From Syntrophus sp. (in: bacteria) (GTDB lineage: Bacteria; Desulfobacterota; Syntrophorhabdia; Syntrophorhabdales; Syntrophorhabdaceae), in the NCBI GenBank assembly GCA_013824835.1, contig PNOM01000007.1:1-60480 (forward strand): a stretch of 60,480 nt of DNA, written 5' to 3'. Shown here one piece after another: positions 1 to 9,462 of the stretch (positions within the stretch are counted from its first letter, which is position 1; each line of letters begins with the position of its first letter). Position numbers and translations under genes: made by a program. The notes under the pieces were generated by a model. It was given only the letters and a program-made list of their open reading frames with translations, had not been told where the DNA came from and ran no database searches.

Positions 1-8
1 ACCAGATC

Positions 9-797
9 ATGCTCGAATACCTCAAGTATCTTGCCATCTGTGCTATTCTCACCGTCTTTATCATGTCTATTTTAATTGTATTACGCAAGGCTTTCCCCCA
101 TAAGCTCGGAGAACCGACACAGCAGGTGGCAGGATATATGGCAGCCTTTGTTGCTACAATTTATGCATTTATTCTTGGATTTTCTATCATGGTCTTGTGG
201 CAGATGCATGATACAGCAGAATCCACTGCCTCAAAAGAAGTGAACGAACTGAGGACAATGTACAGACTTGCAAAAACATCGCCGCATCCCGAAAAACTCT
301 CTGGAAAAATCATTGAATATTTAAAGTGCGTTCACGATGAAGAGTGGAAGGATATGGCACATGGACATATAAGCAAAAGAGCGGAGCAACTGAAAGAACA
401 GTTATGGGAACAGGTTATCACTGTGGTAAATACGTACAAAGGCGAAGGAGCCATTGCAACTGCATTGCTTGATAGCTTTATCCAGTTCAATACAAACAGG
501 CAAGCCCGCATTGGCATGATCGACGGGAAGCTCCACCCCCTTCTTTTTATAGCACTGATGGCAGGAGGCATTTTCACGATAATGTCTTTTTACTTTTTAA
601 GCATCAAAAATTCTACATGCCGCTTAATACTCGATGCCGCACTCATCGGGACAATCCTCGTCAATCTTTATCTTGTGTATGCTTTAAACAAACCTTTTTC
701 CGGGACTCAATCCGCCGTCTCATCCAAGGCATTCTCCACGGGGCTGGAGGCTATATATCTGTATGAAGAAAAAGAGAGAAGCACAAATAAACGATGA
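9..797 (+). CDS. DUF4239 (bestrophin-like) membrane protein
   Basis: A 262-residue protein with four hydrophobic segments, two near the N-terminus (about residues 5-27 and 42-65) and two near the C-terminus (about 175-197 and 206-227). They flank a charged cytoplasmic or periplasmic middle. The arrangement, and the opening with a helix ending in LRKAFPHKLGEP, match the DUF4239 family, whose fold is related to bestrophin channels. Function in bacteria is not established; an ion-channel role is only inferred. Only 8 bases lie upstream in the window and contain no stop, so a longer N-terminus cannot be excluded, although starting with a membrane helix is typical. No neighbour suggests a pathway. 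Confidence 0.7.
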   Translation: MLEYLKYLAICAILTVFIMSILIVLRKAFPHKLGEPTQQVAGYMAAFVATIYAFILGFSIMVLWQMHDTAESTASKEVNELRTMYRLAKTSPHPEKLSGKIIEYLKCVHDEEWKDMAHGHISKRAEQLKEQLWEQVITVVNTYKGEGAIATALLDSFIQFNTNRQARIGMIDGKLHPLLFIALMAGGIFTIMSFYFLSIKNSTCRLILDAALIGTILVNLYLVYALNKPFSGTQSAVSSKAFSTGLEAIYLYEEKERSTNKR

Positions 798-897
798 CAA
801 GAAGGGAGGTCGGCCTCGCCTTCCCTCTCTATGCGCCTTTCTACACAAGATAGTGAAAAACGTGGAACCTGATAAAAGGGCAAATTGAGAAAATATA

Positions 898-984
898 TAG
901 CGAGTTCACGAGCGAGAGGGGGAGGCCGGGTACCCGCTTCTTGCGGGTCGCGCTTTTGCCGGGAGAGGGGGCGACGCGAGCCCC
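898..984 (+). repeat. Dispersed palindromic repeat, copy 1
   Basis: First of three copies in the window. It opens with TAGCGAGTTCACGAGCGAG, runs through a G-rich stretch (GAGGGGGAGG), a variable centre that forms a hairpin (ACCCGC, loop TTCTT, GCGGGT), and closes with GGGGGCGACGCGAGCCCC. The centre is longer than in the other two copies. The 358-bp gap at 798-1155 holds this copy and copy 2 and no gene. Confidence 0.75.
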
Positions 985-1061
985 AGTAACTGAATGCACT
1001 TAAATAGTCGATAGCAAGGGACAGATTAGGGAATTACTAAAAGGACAGATCGATAAAGTAA

Positions 1062-1132
1062 TTTAGCTCGCACAGCGAGCGCGAGGGGGTGGCTCCGACA
1101 GCTTTGCTGTTGGAGGGGGCGACGCAAGCCCC
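1062..1132 (+). repeat. Dispersed palindromic repeat, copy 2
   Basis: Second copy, in the same orientation as copy 1 and 77 bp after it. It opens with TTTAGCTCGCACAGCGAGC (itself a hairpin, GCTCGC/GCGAGC), then GCGAGGGGGTGG. The centre is a 10-bp stem CTCCGACAGC / GCTGTTGGAG with a TTT loop, and it closes with GGGGGCGACGCAAGCCCC. It lies about 24 bp beyond the stop codon of the truncated sensor gene at 1156-1539. Confidence 0.75.
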
Positions 1133-1155
1133 ATTAATAGCATATGTCTAATTCT

Positions 1156-1539
1156 TCAGATAAAATCACGAGACCGGACCCCGATGCCCTCCTTAAGCCT
1201 CTCGACATACTCTTTCTCGTGTATCTCTGTGATATTGTTCTTTTCCGCTTTTAAGTTTGTCTCAAATACATTTCTTCCTGATTCGAAGAGTCTCAGATAA
1301 TAATCAGACATTGTTTCTACGCGACCCGCATTGTGCATGACGCTGGCAATAGAAGTTTTCATGTCATCAAGGCCGGAAAGCATACTCCTGGAATAGACAA
1401 TAGAGTTGTAATTATCTTTCAGGATATTGTCCGATTCCTGACCCAGACTTCCCACATAATAGGAACAAAAACCTACAAGCGTAAAAATAATGAAGAACAG
1501 AAATCCTAAACCCAGTATGAGCTTCTTTTTCAGAGTCAT
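1156..1539 (-). pseudogene. Truncated N-terminal piece of a sensor histidine kinase or chemoreceptor
   Basis: 127 residues: a basic start (MTLKKKLILG), one strong membrane helix (about residues 7-28), then a helical periplasmic segment rich in NNITEIHEKEYVERL-type repeats. This resembles the start of membrane sensor kinases and chemoreceptors whose helical sensor domain follows the first membrane segment. No second membrane helix, HAMP, kinase or signalling domain follows. The reading frame ends after about residue 116 in a tail that does not look like the family (EGIGVRSRDFI). The copy-2 repeat begins just beyond the stop. A GGAGG-type ribosome binding site precedes the ATG. Best read as a gene remnant; a small membrane protein in its own right is the alternative. 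Confidence 0.6.
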
Positions 1540-1552
1540 GCTTCCTCCCTCT

Positions 1553-1662
1553 TAATGAGCCAGACCGGGATCTTGCGGGAAAATGGCTGCCCTCCTAATG
1601 CGCTTCGGTTGTTCCTGACGCGCTTGGCAACCGTTCCTGCAGGTAAGTCGGTCTATCCATTA
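1553..1662. other. 110-nt segment with complementary ends, possible structured leader
   Basis: The ends pair: TAATG (1553-1557) with CATTA (1658-1662), and AGACCG (1562-1567) with CGGTCT (1649-1654). Inside lie a CGGTTG/CAACCG stem and two direct GCGCTT...GTTCCTG units. It sits directly upstream of the truncated sensor gene on the minus strand and 35 bp upstream of the RloC-like gene on the plus strand. It could be the leader RNA of either, or a small palindromic element. I do not recognise a known riboswitch consensus in it. Confidence 0.4.
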
Positions 1663-1697
1663 GTCTAAATATTCCGATGTAAAATTGGCGTAAAAGG

Positions 1698-4223
1698 ATG
1701 GATCAGAGGTGTAAAAAAAACATAAAGATATATAATAATAAAGAATCGCTTGCATTTCTATTATGTTTGCAGGAAAATGAAACAAAAGGGATGGATATTG
1801 TTGAAGATGCTGGATCTCGGCCACATCCTCACTTGAATGAAGGGAAACATATCTTGATAAAGAAAATAAAAACAATTAATGAATATGCCGTGTTCCATGA
1901 CTTTGACTGGGATTCGAATATTAGAGACAAGGGCAACAACATTGTCGAATTTAAAAAGCTAAATATTTTATATGGTCACAATTATTCTGGCAAGACTACT
2001 TTATCTCGAATTTTTAGGACATTTGAAACAGGTTGCATGCATGAAAAATATCTGTCCTCACGGTTTAAACTCCAACATTCAGGGGCTGAGAATTTAAGCC
2101 ATGAAACTGTGGATACCTGCCCTTATGTGATACGTGTCTATAATAGGGATTTTGTTGGCGAGAATTTAAAATGGTTAACAGATGAAGAAGGGAGCATTAA
2201 GCCATTTGCTATACTTGGTGAAAAGAATATTGAGATCGAAAAACAAATAGGAGAAAAGGAAAAAACACTCGGAAGCGAGGAAGGGAAGATAGGGCTCAGA
2301 TATGATTTAAATATTAAAGCAGGTGAGCACCAAAAAAAACAAACAGAGAAAATAGATAAACAAAATATTCTTGGTGGTAAATTAAGAAAAAAAGCAAATG
2401 AGGATATAAAACGAAATTCCCTCTACAATGAAGTCACTTATAATATTGCCAAGATAAATGATGATATTAGGCATCTTAAGAACAAACCCATACTACTGCT
2501 GGAAGAAAAGGAAATTGAGGAAAAGAAAAAGTTATTAAAAGAACAAACCAAAGACAACATCCAGCTATTATTGGTTGTTATATCGACATTCCAAGCAATT
2601 TATGAAAAAACCGAAAAGTTACTCAGCAAGGAGATAAAACCAACTGAATCCATCCAAGACTTATTAAATGATGCTGTCCTGCAGGAATGGGTGAGAACCG
2701 GTATTGGATATCATAAGGAAAAAAGAACAAATTGTGCATTTTGTGGCGGGAAATTACCTGCTGGATTATGGGAAAAATTGGATGCACATTTTAGCAAAGA
2801 ATCAGAAGAGCTTAGAAATAGCGTTAGGGACCACATAGCTCTCGTTGAACAGGATACGCAGAAGATAAATGGCATATTAAAGTTGGAGAAAGCGCACTTT
2901 TATTTTGTTTATCAGGAACGATTTGATGAAATGAAAAAAGAGTGGGACAACGAAGTTAAGCAGTATTGCTCAAACATGGACAACATGATCGCTGAGCTGA
3001 AAAACAGAGAAAAAGATATTTTTAAGACAAGGAAAGTAACTGGAATAATCGACAACTCCGAGAAAATACAAGGTTTACAAACCAGCTTTAATGAACTTAT
3101 TAAGGAAAATAATAATAAGTCAGTTACATTAACCAAGGACCAGTCCTCGGCGAGAATAGACTTGCGTTTGGATGATGTTGCCAGATTTTTAAAAGGCATA
3201 GGCTATGACAATGAGCAAAAAAAGATAACAACACTGGCGAGCGAGGAAATTGAACTGAGTAAAGCCAAAGGAGAGTTGTCAGAAAAAATAAGGACGATAG
3301 AGTCAGAGATGAACAGTCTCAGAGTTCAACTAAAAGATGAAAGAAAAGGAGCAGACAAAGTCAATGAATATCTGAATCATTACTTCGGACATAAAGGATT
3401 AAAACTAGTTGCAGTGGAAAATAAAGAGGATTCTAGTTTTAACTTTCAGCTTATGCGAGGTGCGGATATTGCTCATAATCTGAGTGAGGGGGAGTGTAGC
3501 CTAGTTGCATTCTGTTATTTCGTGGCCAAGCTTGAAGATATTGATACGAAAAACAAGGAGCTGATTGTCTGGATAGATGATCCGGTTTCGAGCCTGGATA
3601 ATAATCATGTCTTTTTTGTTTTTAGTCTGATCGAAAGTGTAATTGCAAGACCCGTGAAGCAAGCTGACGGCTCTAACGCATATAGCTACAAGCAACTGTT
3701 CATTTCTACGCATGATTTGGATTTCTTAAAATACCTAAAACGCCTTTCACACCCTAAGAAGGATACTGAATTCTTTTTAATTGAAGCAGGGAGCAAGGAA
3801 AGCAGCCTCAGGCTAATGCCTGATTATTTGAGAAATTATATCACCGAGTTCAATTATCTATTCCATCAAATATACAAATGTACTGACGAAAAGAACGCCA
3901 GCGCAGAACATGCCAGTTTTTACAATTTTGGCAATAATCTTAGAAAATTCTTGGAAGCCTATTTGTTTTACAAGTACCCAGTCAATAAGACCATACACGA
4001 GAAACTCAAATGGTTCTTTGGGGACGATCAAACTGCTGTTGATTTAACCAATAGGCTTGACAACGAATTGTCACACTTGGAAGAAATATTTGACAGAAGC
4101 ATGCGGCCAATCGAAATACCTGAGATCCCAAAAGTAGCAAATTATGTTTTAACAAAGATAAGAGAGAAAGACAGTGAGCAGTTTAAGGCTCTATTGGAAA
4201 GCATTGGAGAGACTAATGAATAA
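1698..4223 (+). CDS. rloC: RloC-like AAA ATPase / anticodon nuclease
   Basis: An 841-residue ABC-type ATPase of the AAA_13 group (PrrC/RloC). Visible parts: Walker A GHNYSGKTT (93-101), long coiled coils, a zinc-hook-like C346-x2-C349 (CAFCGG) between them, ABC signature LSEGE (595-599), and Walker B IDDPVSSLD (from 626). After the ATPase comes an R749-x3-E753 motif (NNLRKFLEAY) and H793 (NELSH). These have the order and spacing expected of the Arg-Glu-His catalytic triad of PrrC-type anticodon nucleases. RloC proteins combine a Rad50-like zinc hook with this nuclease and are thought to cleave tRNA when phage or DNA damage is sensed. The gene is much more AT-rich than the sbcDC pair after it, suggesting transfer. 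The start is uncertain: neither the ATG at 1698 nor the in-frame ATG at 1791 has a well-spaced ribosome binding site. No restriction-modification genes are adjacent. Confidence 0.72.
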   Translation: MDQRCKKNIKIYNNKESLAFLLCLQENETKGMDIVEDAGSRPHPHLNEGKHILIKKIKTINEYAVFHDFDWDSNIRDKGNNIVEFKKLNILYGHNYSGKTTLSRIFRTFETGCMHEKYLSSRFKLQHSGAENLSHETVDTCPYVIRVYNRDFVGENLKWLTDEEGSIKPFAILGEKNIEIEKQIGEKEKTLGSEEGKIGLRYDLNIKAGEHQKKQTEKIDKQNILGGKLRKKANEDIKRNSLYNEVTYNIAKINDDIRHLKNKPILLLEEKEIEEKKKLLKEQTKDNIQLLLVVISTFQAIYEKTEKLLSKEIKPTESIQDLLNDAVLQEWVRTGIGYHKEKRTNCAFCGGKLPAGLWEKLDAHFSKESEELRNSVRDHIALVEQDTQKINGILKLEKAHFYFVYQERFDEMKKEWDNEVKQYCSNMDNMIAELKNREKDIFKTRKVTGIIDNSEKIQGLQTSFNELIKENNNKSVTLTKDQSSARIDLRLDDVARFLKGIGYDNEQKKITTLASEEIELSKAKGELSEKIRTIESEMNSLRVQLKDERKGADKVNEYLNHYFGHKGLKLVAVENKEDSSFNFQLMRGADIAHNLSEGECSLVAFCYFVAKLEDIDTKNKELIVWIDDPVSSLDNNHVFFVFSLIESVIARPVKQADGSNAYSYKQLFISTHDLDFLKYLKRLSHPKKDTEFFLIEAGSKESSLRLMPDYLRNYITEFNYLFHQIYKCTDEKNASAEHASFYNFGNNLRKFLEAYLFYKYPVNKTIHEKLKWFFGDDQTAVDLTNRLDNELSHLEEIFDRSMRPIEIPEIPKVANYVLTKIREKDSEQFKALLESIGETNE

Positions 4224-4391
4224 CGGCAGAAACAAATAGCACGACGCGGTTCATGTTAGTCATTGAAAAGCAAAGTCACTGTAGCGTCTATCGTTATCGA
4301 GAAAAAATTACATTGCTCCATGAACAGGTATCTGGAAGCCTGCACTGTTATATTTGAAGCGCGTGTTAACAATGTATAGATAAGGAAATCT

Positions 4392-5633
4392 ATGAAAGTA
4401 TTGCATACATCCGACTGGCACATTGGCCGCGCCCTTTATGGGCGCAAGCGTTACGAGGAGTTCGAGGCTTTTTTAAACTGGCTGACCAGCCTGATTGAAA
4501 GCGAGAATATCGATGTACTCCTTGTGGCGGGAGATGTCTTTGACAACAGTATGCCCAGCAATCATGCGCAGGAGCTTTATTATCGTTTTTTGTGCCACGT
4601 TGCAGCCTCCTCAGACCGCCACGTGGTGGTGACGGCAGGAAATCATGATTCGCCCTCCTTTCTGAATGCGCCCAGGGAACTCCTGAAATTTTTTAATGTC
4701 CATGTTGTGGGTTGCGCATCCATCCTTCCGGCGGATGAACTGATCGTACTGTTCGGGACGGATCATGAGCCACGGCTTATTGTCTGCGCCATCCCCTATC
4801 TCCGGGACCGCGATATTCGCACTGCCGAAGCCGGTGAAAGCATTGAGGACAAAGAGAGAAAGATCGCTGAAGGGATTAGGACCCATTACCGTCTGGTCTG
4901 CGAGGCAGCCGAACAGAAGCGAGCTCTACTCGAAAAGTCTGTCCCGATTGTCGCCATGGGGCATCTCTTTGCTGCCGGCGGCCAAACCGTGGATGGCGAC
5001 GGGGTCCGTAATCTATATATCGGCTCCCTGGCCCAGGTCCGGACGGATGTGTTCCCCGAGTGCATCGACTACCTTGCTTTGGGTCATCTCCATGTGCCTC
5101 AAGTGGTGGGCGGTTCGGATTATATACGTTATTCAGGGTCTCCACTGCCCATCGGTTTCGGGGAAGCACAACAACAAAAGAGTGTTGTCCTTTTGGAGTT
5201 TTCGGGTAATATACCCAATATCACGAATGTTACCGTACCCCGGTTTCAAGAGTTGAAGACGTTGCGGGGAGATTGGCATACCATTGCCGGAGGCATTGAG
5301 GAACTGAAGGCCTGGGAAAGCAATGCCTGGCTGGAGATCGTCTATGAAGGCGATGAGATTGCCGGTAGTCTGAGCGATCGATTATATGAAGCCGTTTCGG
5401 GGACCGGCCTGGTGATTCTCCTTGTCAAGAACAACCGGGTGTTGGAACGCACTATGAGCGGCATGGATACGGAAGAAATGCTTGATGACCTTGATGTTTC
5501 AGATGTGTTTCAACGCTGTCTGCAATCCCATGATGTGCCGGAGGATCAGCAACGAGCGCTTTTGAGCGCCTACCAGGAAATCATCGTATCCCTGAATGAA
5601 GCGGACCCTATGGCTGAACAGGAGATGACATGA
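4392..5633 (+). CDS. sbcD: SbcD, nuclease subunit of the SbcCD (Mre11-Rad50 type) complex
   Basis: A 413-residue Mre11-family metallophosphoesterase. The metal ligands are visible in order: D8-x-H10 (TSDWHIG), GDVFDN, GNHDS, and the GHLH motif. SbcD with SbcC cuts hairpins, palindromes and protein-blocked DNA ends during replication and repair. The start has AAGGA about 5-9 bases upstream. The stop overlaps the sbcC start (ATGA), so the two subunits are translationally coupled, as is usual for this pair. It follows the RloC-like gene after a 168-bp gap. Confidence 0.95.
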   Translation: MKVLHTSDWHIGRALYGRKRYEEFEAFLNWLTSLIESENIDVLLVAGDVFDNSMPSNHAQELYYRFLCHVAASSDRHVVVTAGNHDSPSFLNAPRELLKFFNVHVVGCASILPADELIVLFGTDHEPRLIVCAIPYLRDRDIRTAEAGESIEDKERKIAEGIRTHYRLVCEAAEQKRALLEKSVPIVAMGHLFAAGGQTVDGDGVRNLYIGSLAQVRTDVFPECIDYLALGHLHVPQVVGGSDYIRYSGSPLPIGFGEAQQQKSVVLLEFSGNIPNITNVTVPRFQELKTLRGDWHTIAGGIEELKAWESNAWLEIVYEGDEIAGSLSDRLYEAVSGTGLVILLVKNNRVLERTMSGMDTEEMLDDLDVSDVFQRCLQSHDVPEDQQRALLSAYQEIIVSLNEADPMAEQEMT

Positions 5634-8600
5634 GGATACTCAATGTACGGTTCAAGAACCTGAACTCACTCACAGGGGAATGGCATCTCGATTTCACCCA
5701 TCCGGACTATACGTCTGGCGGCATCTTCGCAATCACCGGCCCTACAGGCGCCGGCAAAACAACTATCCTGGATGCCGTCTGTCTCGCTGTTTACGGCATG
5801 ACACCACGGCTGGACAAGGTGTCAAAAAGCGGCAACGAGATCATGTCGCGCCAGACAGGTGAATGTTTTGCCGAGGTTACATTCGAGACGCAGAAGGGCC
5901 GTTATCGTTGTCACTGGAGTCAGCGCCGCGCCCGGAAAAGGTCCGATGGTGAGTTGCAGCCCGCAAGGCATGAAGTGATCGATGCTCATACCGGAACCAT
6001 CCTGGAATCACGGATAACTCAGGTAAGTGAATTCATAAAGGAAGTCACAGGCATGGACTTCAAGCGCTTCACCCGCTCTATGTTGCTTGCGCAAGGGGAC
6101 TTCGCGGCCTTTCTCAATGCCTCTCCGGATGAGCGTGGGCCCATCCTCGAACAGATTACGGGCACTGCAATCTACAGCCAGATATCGATGAAAGTACACG
6201 AACGTCGCGGGGAAGAGCGGGACAGACTTGGACTGCTGCAAGCGGGGCTGAAAGGCATCCAGGTTTTGAGCGAAGATGAAGAAAGGGATCTGCAAACCGG
6301 CTTGGAGCAAAACCTGGCCCGGGAGGGAGATCTGGACAGCAGGGTTCAGGACCTTCGTAAGGCCATGCTCTGGCTTGAAGCAATAGCCAAGCTGGAAGAG
6401 GACATTGCCGATCTGAGCAGGCAATGGCAGGATTTCGAAGAGCGGCAACAGGCTTTTGAGCCCGAAGCACGCAGGCTGGACAGGTCAAGGAAGGCGCTGG
6501 GTCTCGAAGGCGACTACCGGGGTGCCATGTCTTTGCGTGCCCTGCAGGATAAGGAGACCAGGGAACTTTATGACGCCATCAGCGATCTGCCGCAAAAAGA
6601 GACTGCCTGCGCCGACGCGCGGACCGCGCTGGAGACCGCTGAAATGGAGCTAAAGGACGGGCGGACCAGACAGATGGCGGAAGCGCTGGTGATCAGAAAG
6701 GTGCGAGAGCTTGATGCTCGACTGGAAGAGCAGAAGAAGCAGCTTGATGAGAAGCAGAAGACAATAGAAGATGGAGAGACTCAAAAAAAGACGTACAAAA
6801 ACCATCTCACAGGGATCGAGGCGTCTCTTAATAAAATTCGGATTGACTTGACCGCCGTTGATAATTATCTATCGGAGCACGCTACTGATGCGGGGTTGCC
6901 GGCAAGCATCGAGTTTATCACCAGAGGATTCGCAGCCCTTTCCGACCTGGAGGCCAAACGCCTCAAGGCACAAGAGAAGCTATCCGAGGCCGTCACGAAA
7001 AAAGAGTCTGCCATTGCAGCCAGTAAAAAGATTGAGGCCGACCATGGAAAATATCGCATAGAGTTGGAGGAAGGACAAAGAGCGCTAAAAGACTTGACTG
7101 ATGAAATCGAAGTCGTTCTTCAGGGGCGCGACATAGGTTCATGGCGTGAGGAGGCGGATAGCCTTAAGAATCGCGACAAAGTTTTGGTACATGCTGCCGA
7201 TACCATTGAACGTATCGGGCGGATGTGCTCGGCCCTGGCCGAACTGGAAGCTCGCCTGGAAACATTGAAGGCTGCTGAGGACAATCTCGCCGGCGAGATT
7301 AAATCATACACGGACAAGAAAAGACTCCTGGAGAAAGATATCGTCGCTTTGGAGATGCAGGTATCGCTGCTGAATCGCATCCGCAACCTTGAAGAGGATC
7401 GGAAACGGCTGGAAGACGGCAAGCCATGCCCGTTGTGCGGCGCTATCGATCATCCCTTTGCGCTTGGCAATGTTCCCGAATTGAACGATGCAGAAACGGA
7501 GCTGAAGAATCTCAAGGCCGAATTGAAAAGCCTGTCCGAGGTGTTGCGCAAACAGGAAAACAGGCTGGTGAAAATGGCAGCGGAAATCGAACATGCGGGA
7601 AAAGCCATGGTGGAGAAACAGACTGCGCTGGCTGTGGACGAAAAGCAGTGTGCTGATACCCTGGCAAAGCTTGATATCATCGTTTTACCTGAAGAACGCG
7701 CCGGGAAGGTGATTGAGGATCTCGCCCTCGTTCAGGTGAAGATCATCGAAATATCCCGAATCATCACCATGGTCGACAATATAGGCAGAAAAGAAAAGAC
7801 TGCCCAGGGCGCTGTTGAGAAACTGCGCGTGCAATTCGAGGGAGCCAATAAGGCCCTTCACGATATTATGCGTAAACTGGAGACGTCCGGCATCGAATGT
7901 GAGCAGTTGTACAAAGAGTGCGATGCCTTGGCGGAAGAGACAGACAAGGCGCACGCCTCTGCGCTGAAGGATGTGGAACCCTTCGGGGTGAAGCAGATCC
8001 CTTCAGCGAATCTTGAGGCCATCCTGAAAGCACTTGATGAGCGCAAAGCTGCATGGCAGGCAAAGGCGGATGAGAAAACGTCCTGTGAGAAAAAGATAGT
8101 GGAACTGAAGGCTGCCATGGATAAGGATCAGACCCTCCTGAAGAACCTTGAGTCGGATTTGGCTGCCAGATACACAAACCGTGACAATCTGAGCAGGGCT
8201 TATGAGACCTTGAAGACCTCGCGCCAAGAGCTTTTCTCCGACAAGAACCCTGACCAGGAGGAAAAGCGTCTGGCTGACGCTGTGGATCGCGCGGGGCAAG
8301 CCTTTGAAAAAGCTCGCGAAACACATGGAAGGATCGATAAGGAGACCGGCGCGCTGAAAGAGAAGATTGCTGTCTTGAAAGAAAAAACAGAGAATAGGGC
8401 AGCGGAACTGGAGCAGGCGGAGCAGAAAATGGCTGGACGTATCACGCTTGCCGGGTTCGCCGACGAAGCGGACTATCTATCTGCCCGCCTAAGCGAAGAG
8501 GAACATGAAAGGCTGGATGGCCGGGAAAAATCTCTGATCAAGGAAAGAACAGAGCTGGATGCCCGACGGAAGGATCGGTCGGAGGCACTCGTTGCACAAC

Positions 8601-9322
8601 GTGAAAAAAAGCTGACGGATCAGCCCCTGGAGGCGCTTCGCGAGGATATGGCCGCCTGCGAAATTGCTCTCAAGCAAATAAGCGAGAGTATCGGGGCGAT
8701 CAAAAACAGTCTTGGCGAAAACACGAAACTGAGGGAGAAACTGCGGGAGAGCCTCCAGGCCATCGAGGCTCAGCAAAAGGAATGGGCCCGTTGGGATGCC
8801 CTGCATCAGCTCATCGGTTCGGCGGACGGCAAAAAATTCCGTAATTTTGCCCAGGGTCTGACCTTCGAGACCATGACAGCCCATGCCAATCGCCAACTCA
8901 GGAAGATGACGGACCGTTACCTTCTTGTTCGCGACACCTCGCAGCCGCTGGAGCTGAACGTCATCGACAACTACCAGGCTGGGGAGATCCGCTCCACAAA
9001 AAATCTCTCCGGCGGCGAAAGCTTTATTGTCAGTCTTGCTCTATCGCTCGGACTTTCTCAGATGGCGAGCCGCAATGTACGTATCGACTCGCTTTTTCTC
9101 GATGAGGGTTTCGGCAGCCTTGATGAAGATGCGCTTGAAACAGCATTGGAAACTCTCGCAGGGCTACAGCAGGATGGTAAATTGATCGGCGTCATATCCC
9201 ATGTTCCGGCCCTAAAGGAGCGTATCGGCATTCAGATACAGGTCATCCCCAAAACAGGCGGGCGCAGCGTTATTGAAGGGCCAGGATGCCAACGATGCGA
9301 AACCGGATCAAGTATCAAGTAG
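5630..9322 (+). CDS. sbcC: SbcC, ATPase subunit of the SbcCD complex
   Basis: A 1230-residue Rad50-type ATPase. Walker A GPTGAGKTT spans 37-45, followed by the Q-loop region (SMLLAQGDFAAFL). Two very long coiled-coil arms flank the zinc hook C600-P-L-C603. The C-terminal half-domain carries the signature LSGGESF and Walker B FLDEGFGSLD (D1158, E1159). The hook joins two arms in the complex, and the ATPase heads gate the SbcD nuclease. Length and architecture are normal. It is coupled to sbcD by a 4-nt overlap. It contrasts in base composition with the AT-rich RloC-like gene upstream. Confidence 0.95.
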   Translation: MRILNVRFKNLNSLTGEWHLDFTHPDYTSGGIFAITGPTGAGKTTILDAVCLAVYGMTPRLDKVSKSGNEIMSRQTGECFAEVTFETQKGRYRCHWSQRRARKRSDGELQPARHEVIDAHTGTILESRITQVSEFIKEVTGMDFKRFTRSMLLAQGDFAAFLNASPDERGPILEQITGTAIYSQISMKVHERRGEERDRLGLLQAGLKGIQVLSEDEERDLQTGLEQNLAREGDLDSRVQDLRKAMLWLEAIAKLEEDIADLSRQWQDFEERQQAFEPEARRLDRSRKALGLEGDYRGAMSLRALQDKETRELYDAISDLPQKETACADARTALETAEMELKDGRTRQMAEALVIRKVRELDARLEEQKKQLDEKQKTIEDGETQKKTYKNHLTGIEASLNKIRIDLTAVDNYLSEHATDAGLPASIEFITRGFAALSDLEAKRLKAQEKLSEAVTKKESAIAASKKIEADHGKYRIELEEGQRALKDLTDEIEVVLQGRDIGSWREEADSLKNRDKVLVHAADTIERIGRMCSALAELEARLETLKAAEDNLAGEIKSYTDKKRLLEKDIVALEMQVSLLNRIRNLEEDRKRLEDGKPCPLCGAIDHPFALGNVPELNDAETELKNLKAELKSLSEVLRKQENRLVKMAAEIEHAGKAMVEKQTALAVDEKQCADTLAKLDIIVLPEERAGKVIEDLALVQVKIIEISRIITMVDNIGRKEKTAQGAVEKLRVQFEGANKALHDIMRKLETSGIECEQLYKECDALAEETDKAHASALKDVEPFGVKQIPSANLEAILKALDERKAAWQAKADEKTSCEKKIVELKAAMDKDQTLLKNLESDLAARYTNRDNLSRAYETLKTSRQELFSDKNPDQEEKRLADAVDRAGQAFEKARETHGRIDKETGALKEKIAVLKEKTENRAAELEQAEQKMAGRITLAGFADEADYLSARLSEEEHERLDGREKSLIKERTELDARRKDRSEALVAQREKKLTDQPLEALREDMAACEIALKQISESIGAIKNSLGENTKLREKLRESLQAIEAQQKEWARWDALHQLIGSADGKKFRNFAQGLTFETMTAHANRQLRKMTDRYLLVRDTSQPLELNVIDNYQAGEIRSTKNLSGGESFIVSLALSLGLSQMASRNVRIDSLFLDEGFGSLDEDALETALETLAGLQQDGKLIGVISHVPALKERIGIQIQVIPKTGGRSVIEGPGCQRCETGSSIK

Positions 9323-9462
9323 GCAGGGAAAGGCGGGGACAATAATGATAAATAGCATCCCTGGGGAATAGGAAACCCGTGGCAGCAATATGTGTGGCTG
9401 AAAAGCCGAAAGGAAAGATGAACAATTCTGTGGTAATATAATAAATTAATGGAGGTGAAAAT

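Noticed and set aside
9340-9460. Possible riboswitch before the DUF433 antitoxin (GGCTGAAAAGCC hairpin and GAAA segments)
   Set aside because: A GNRA-type hairpin is visible, but no known riboswitch consensus is matched and a TA operon is an unlikely host.
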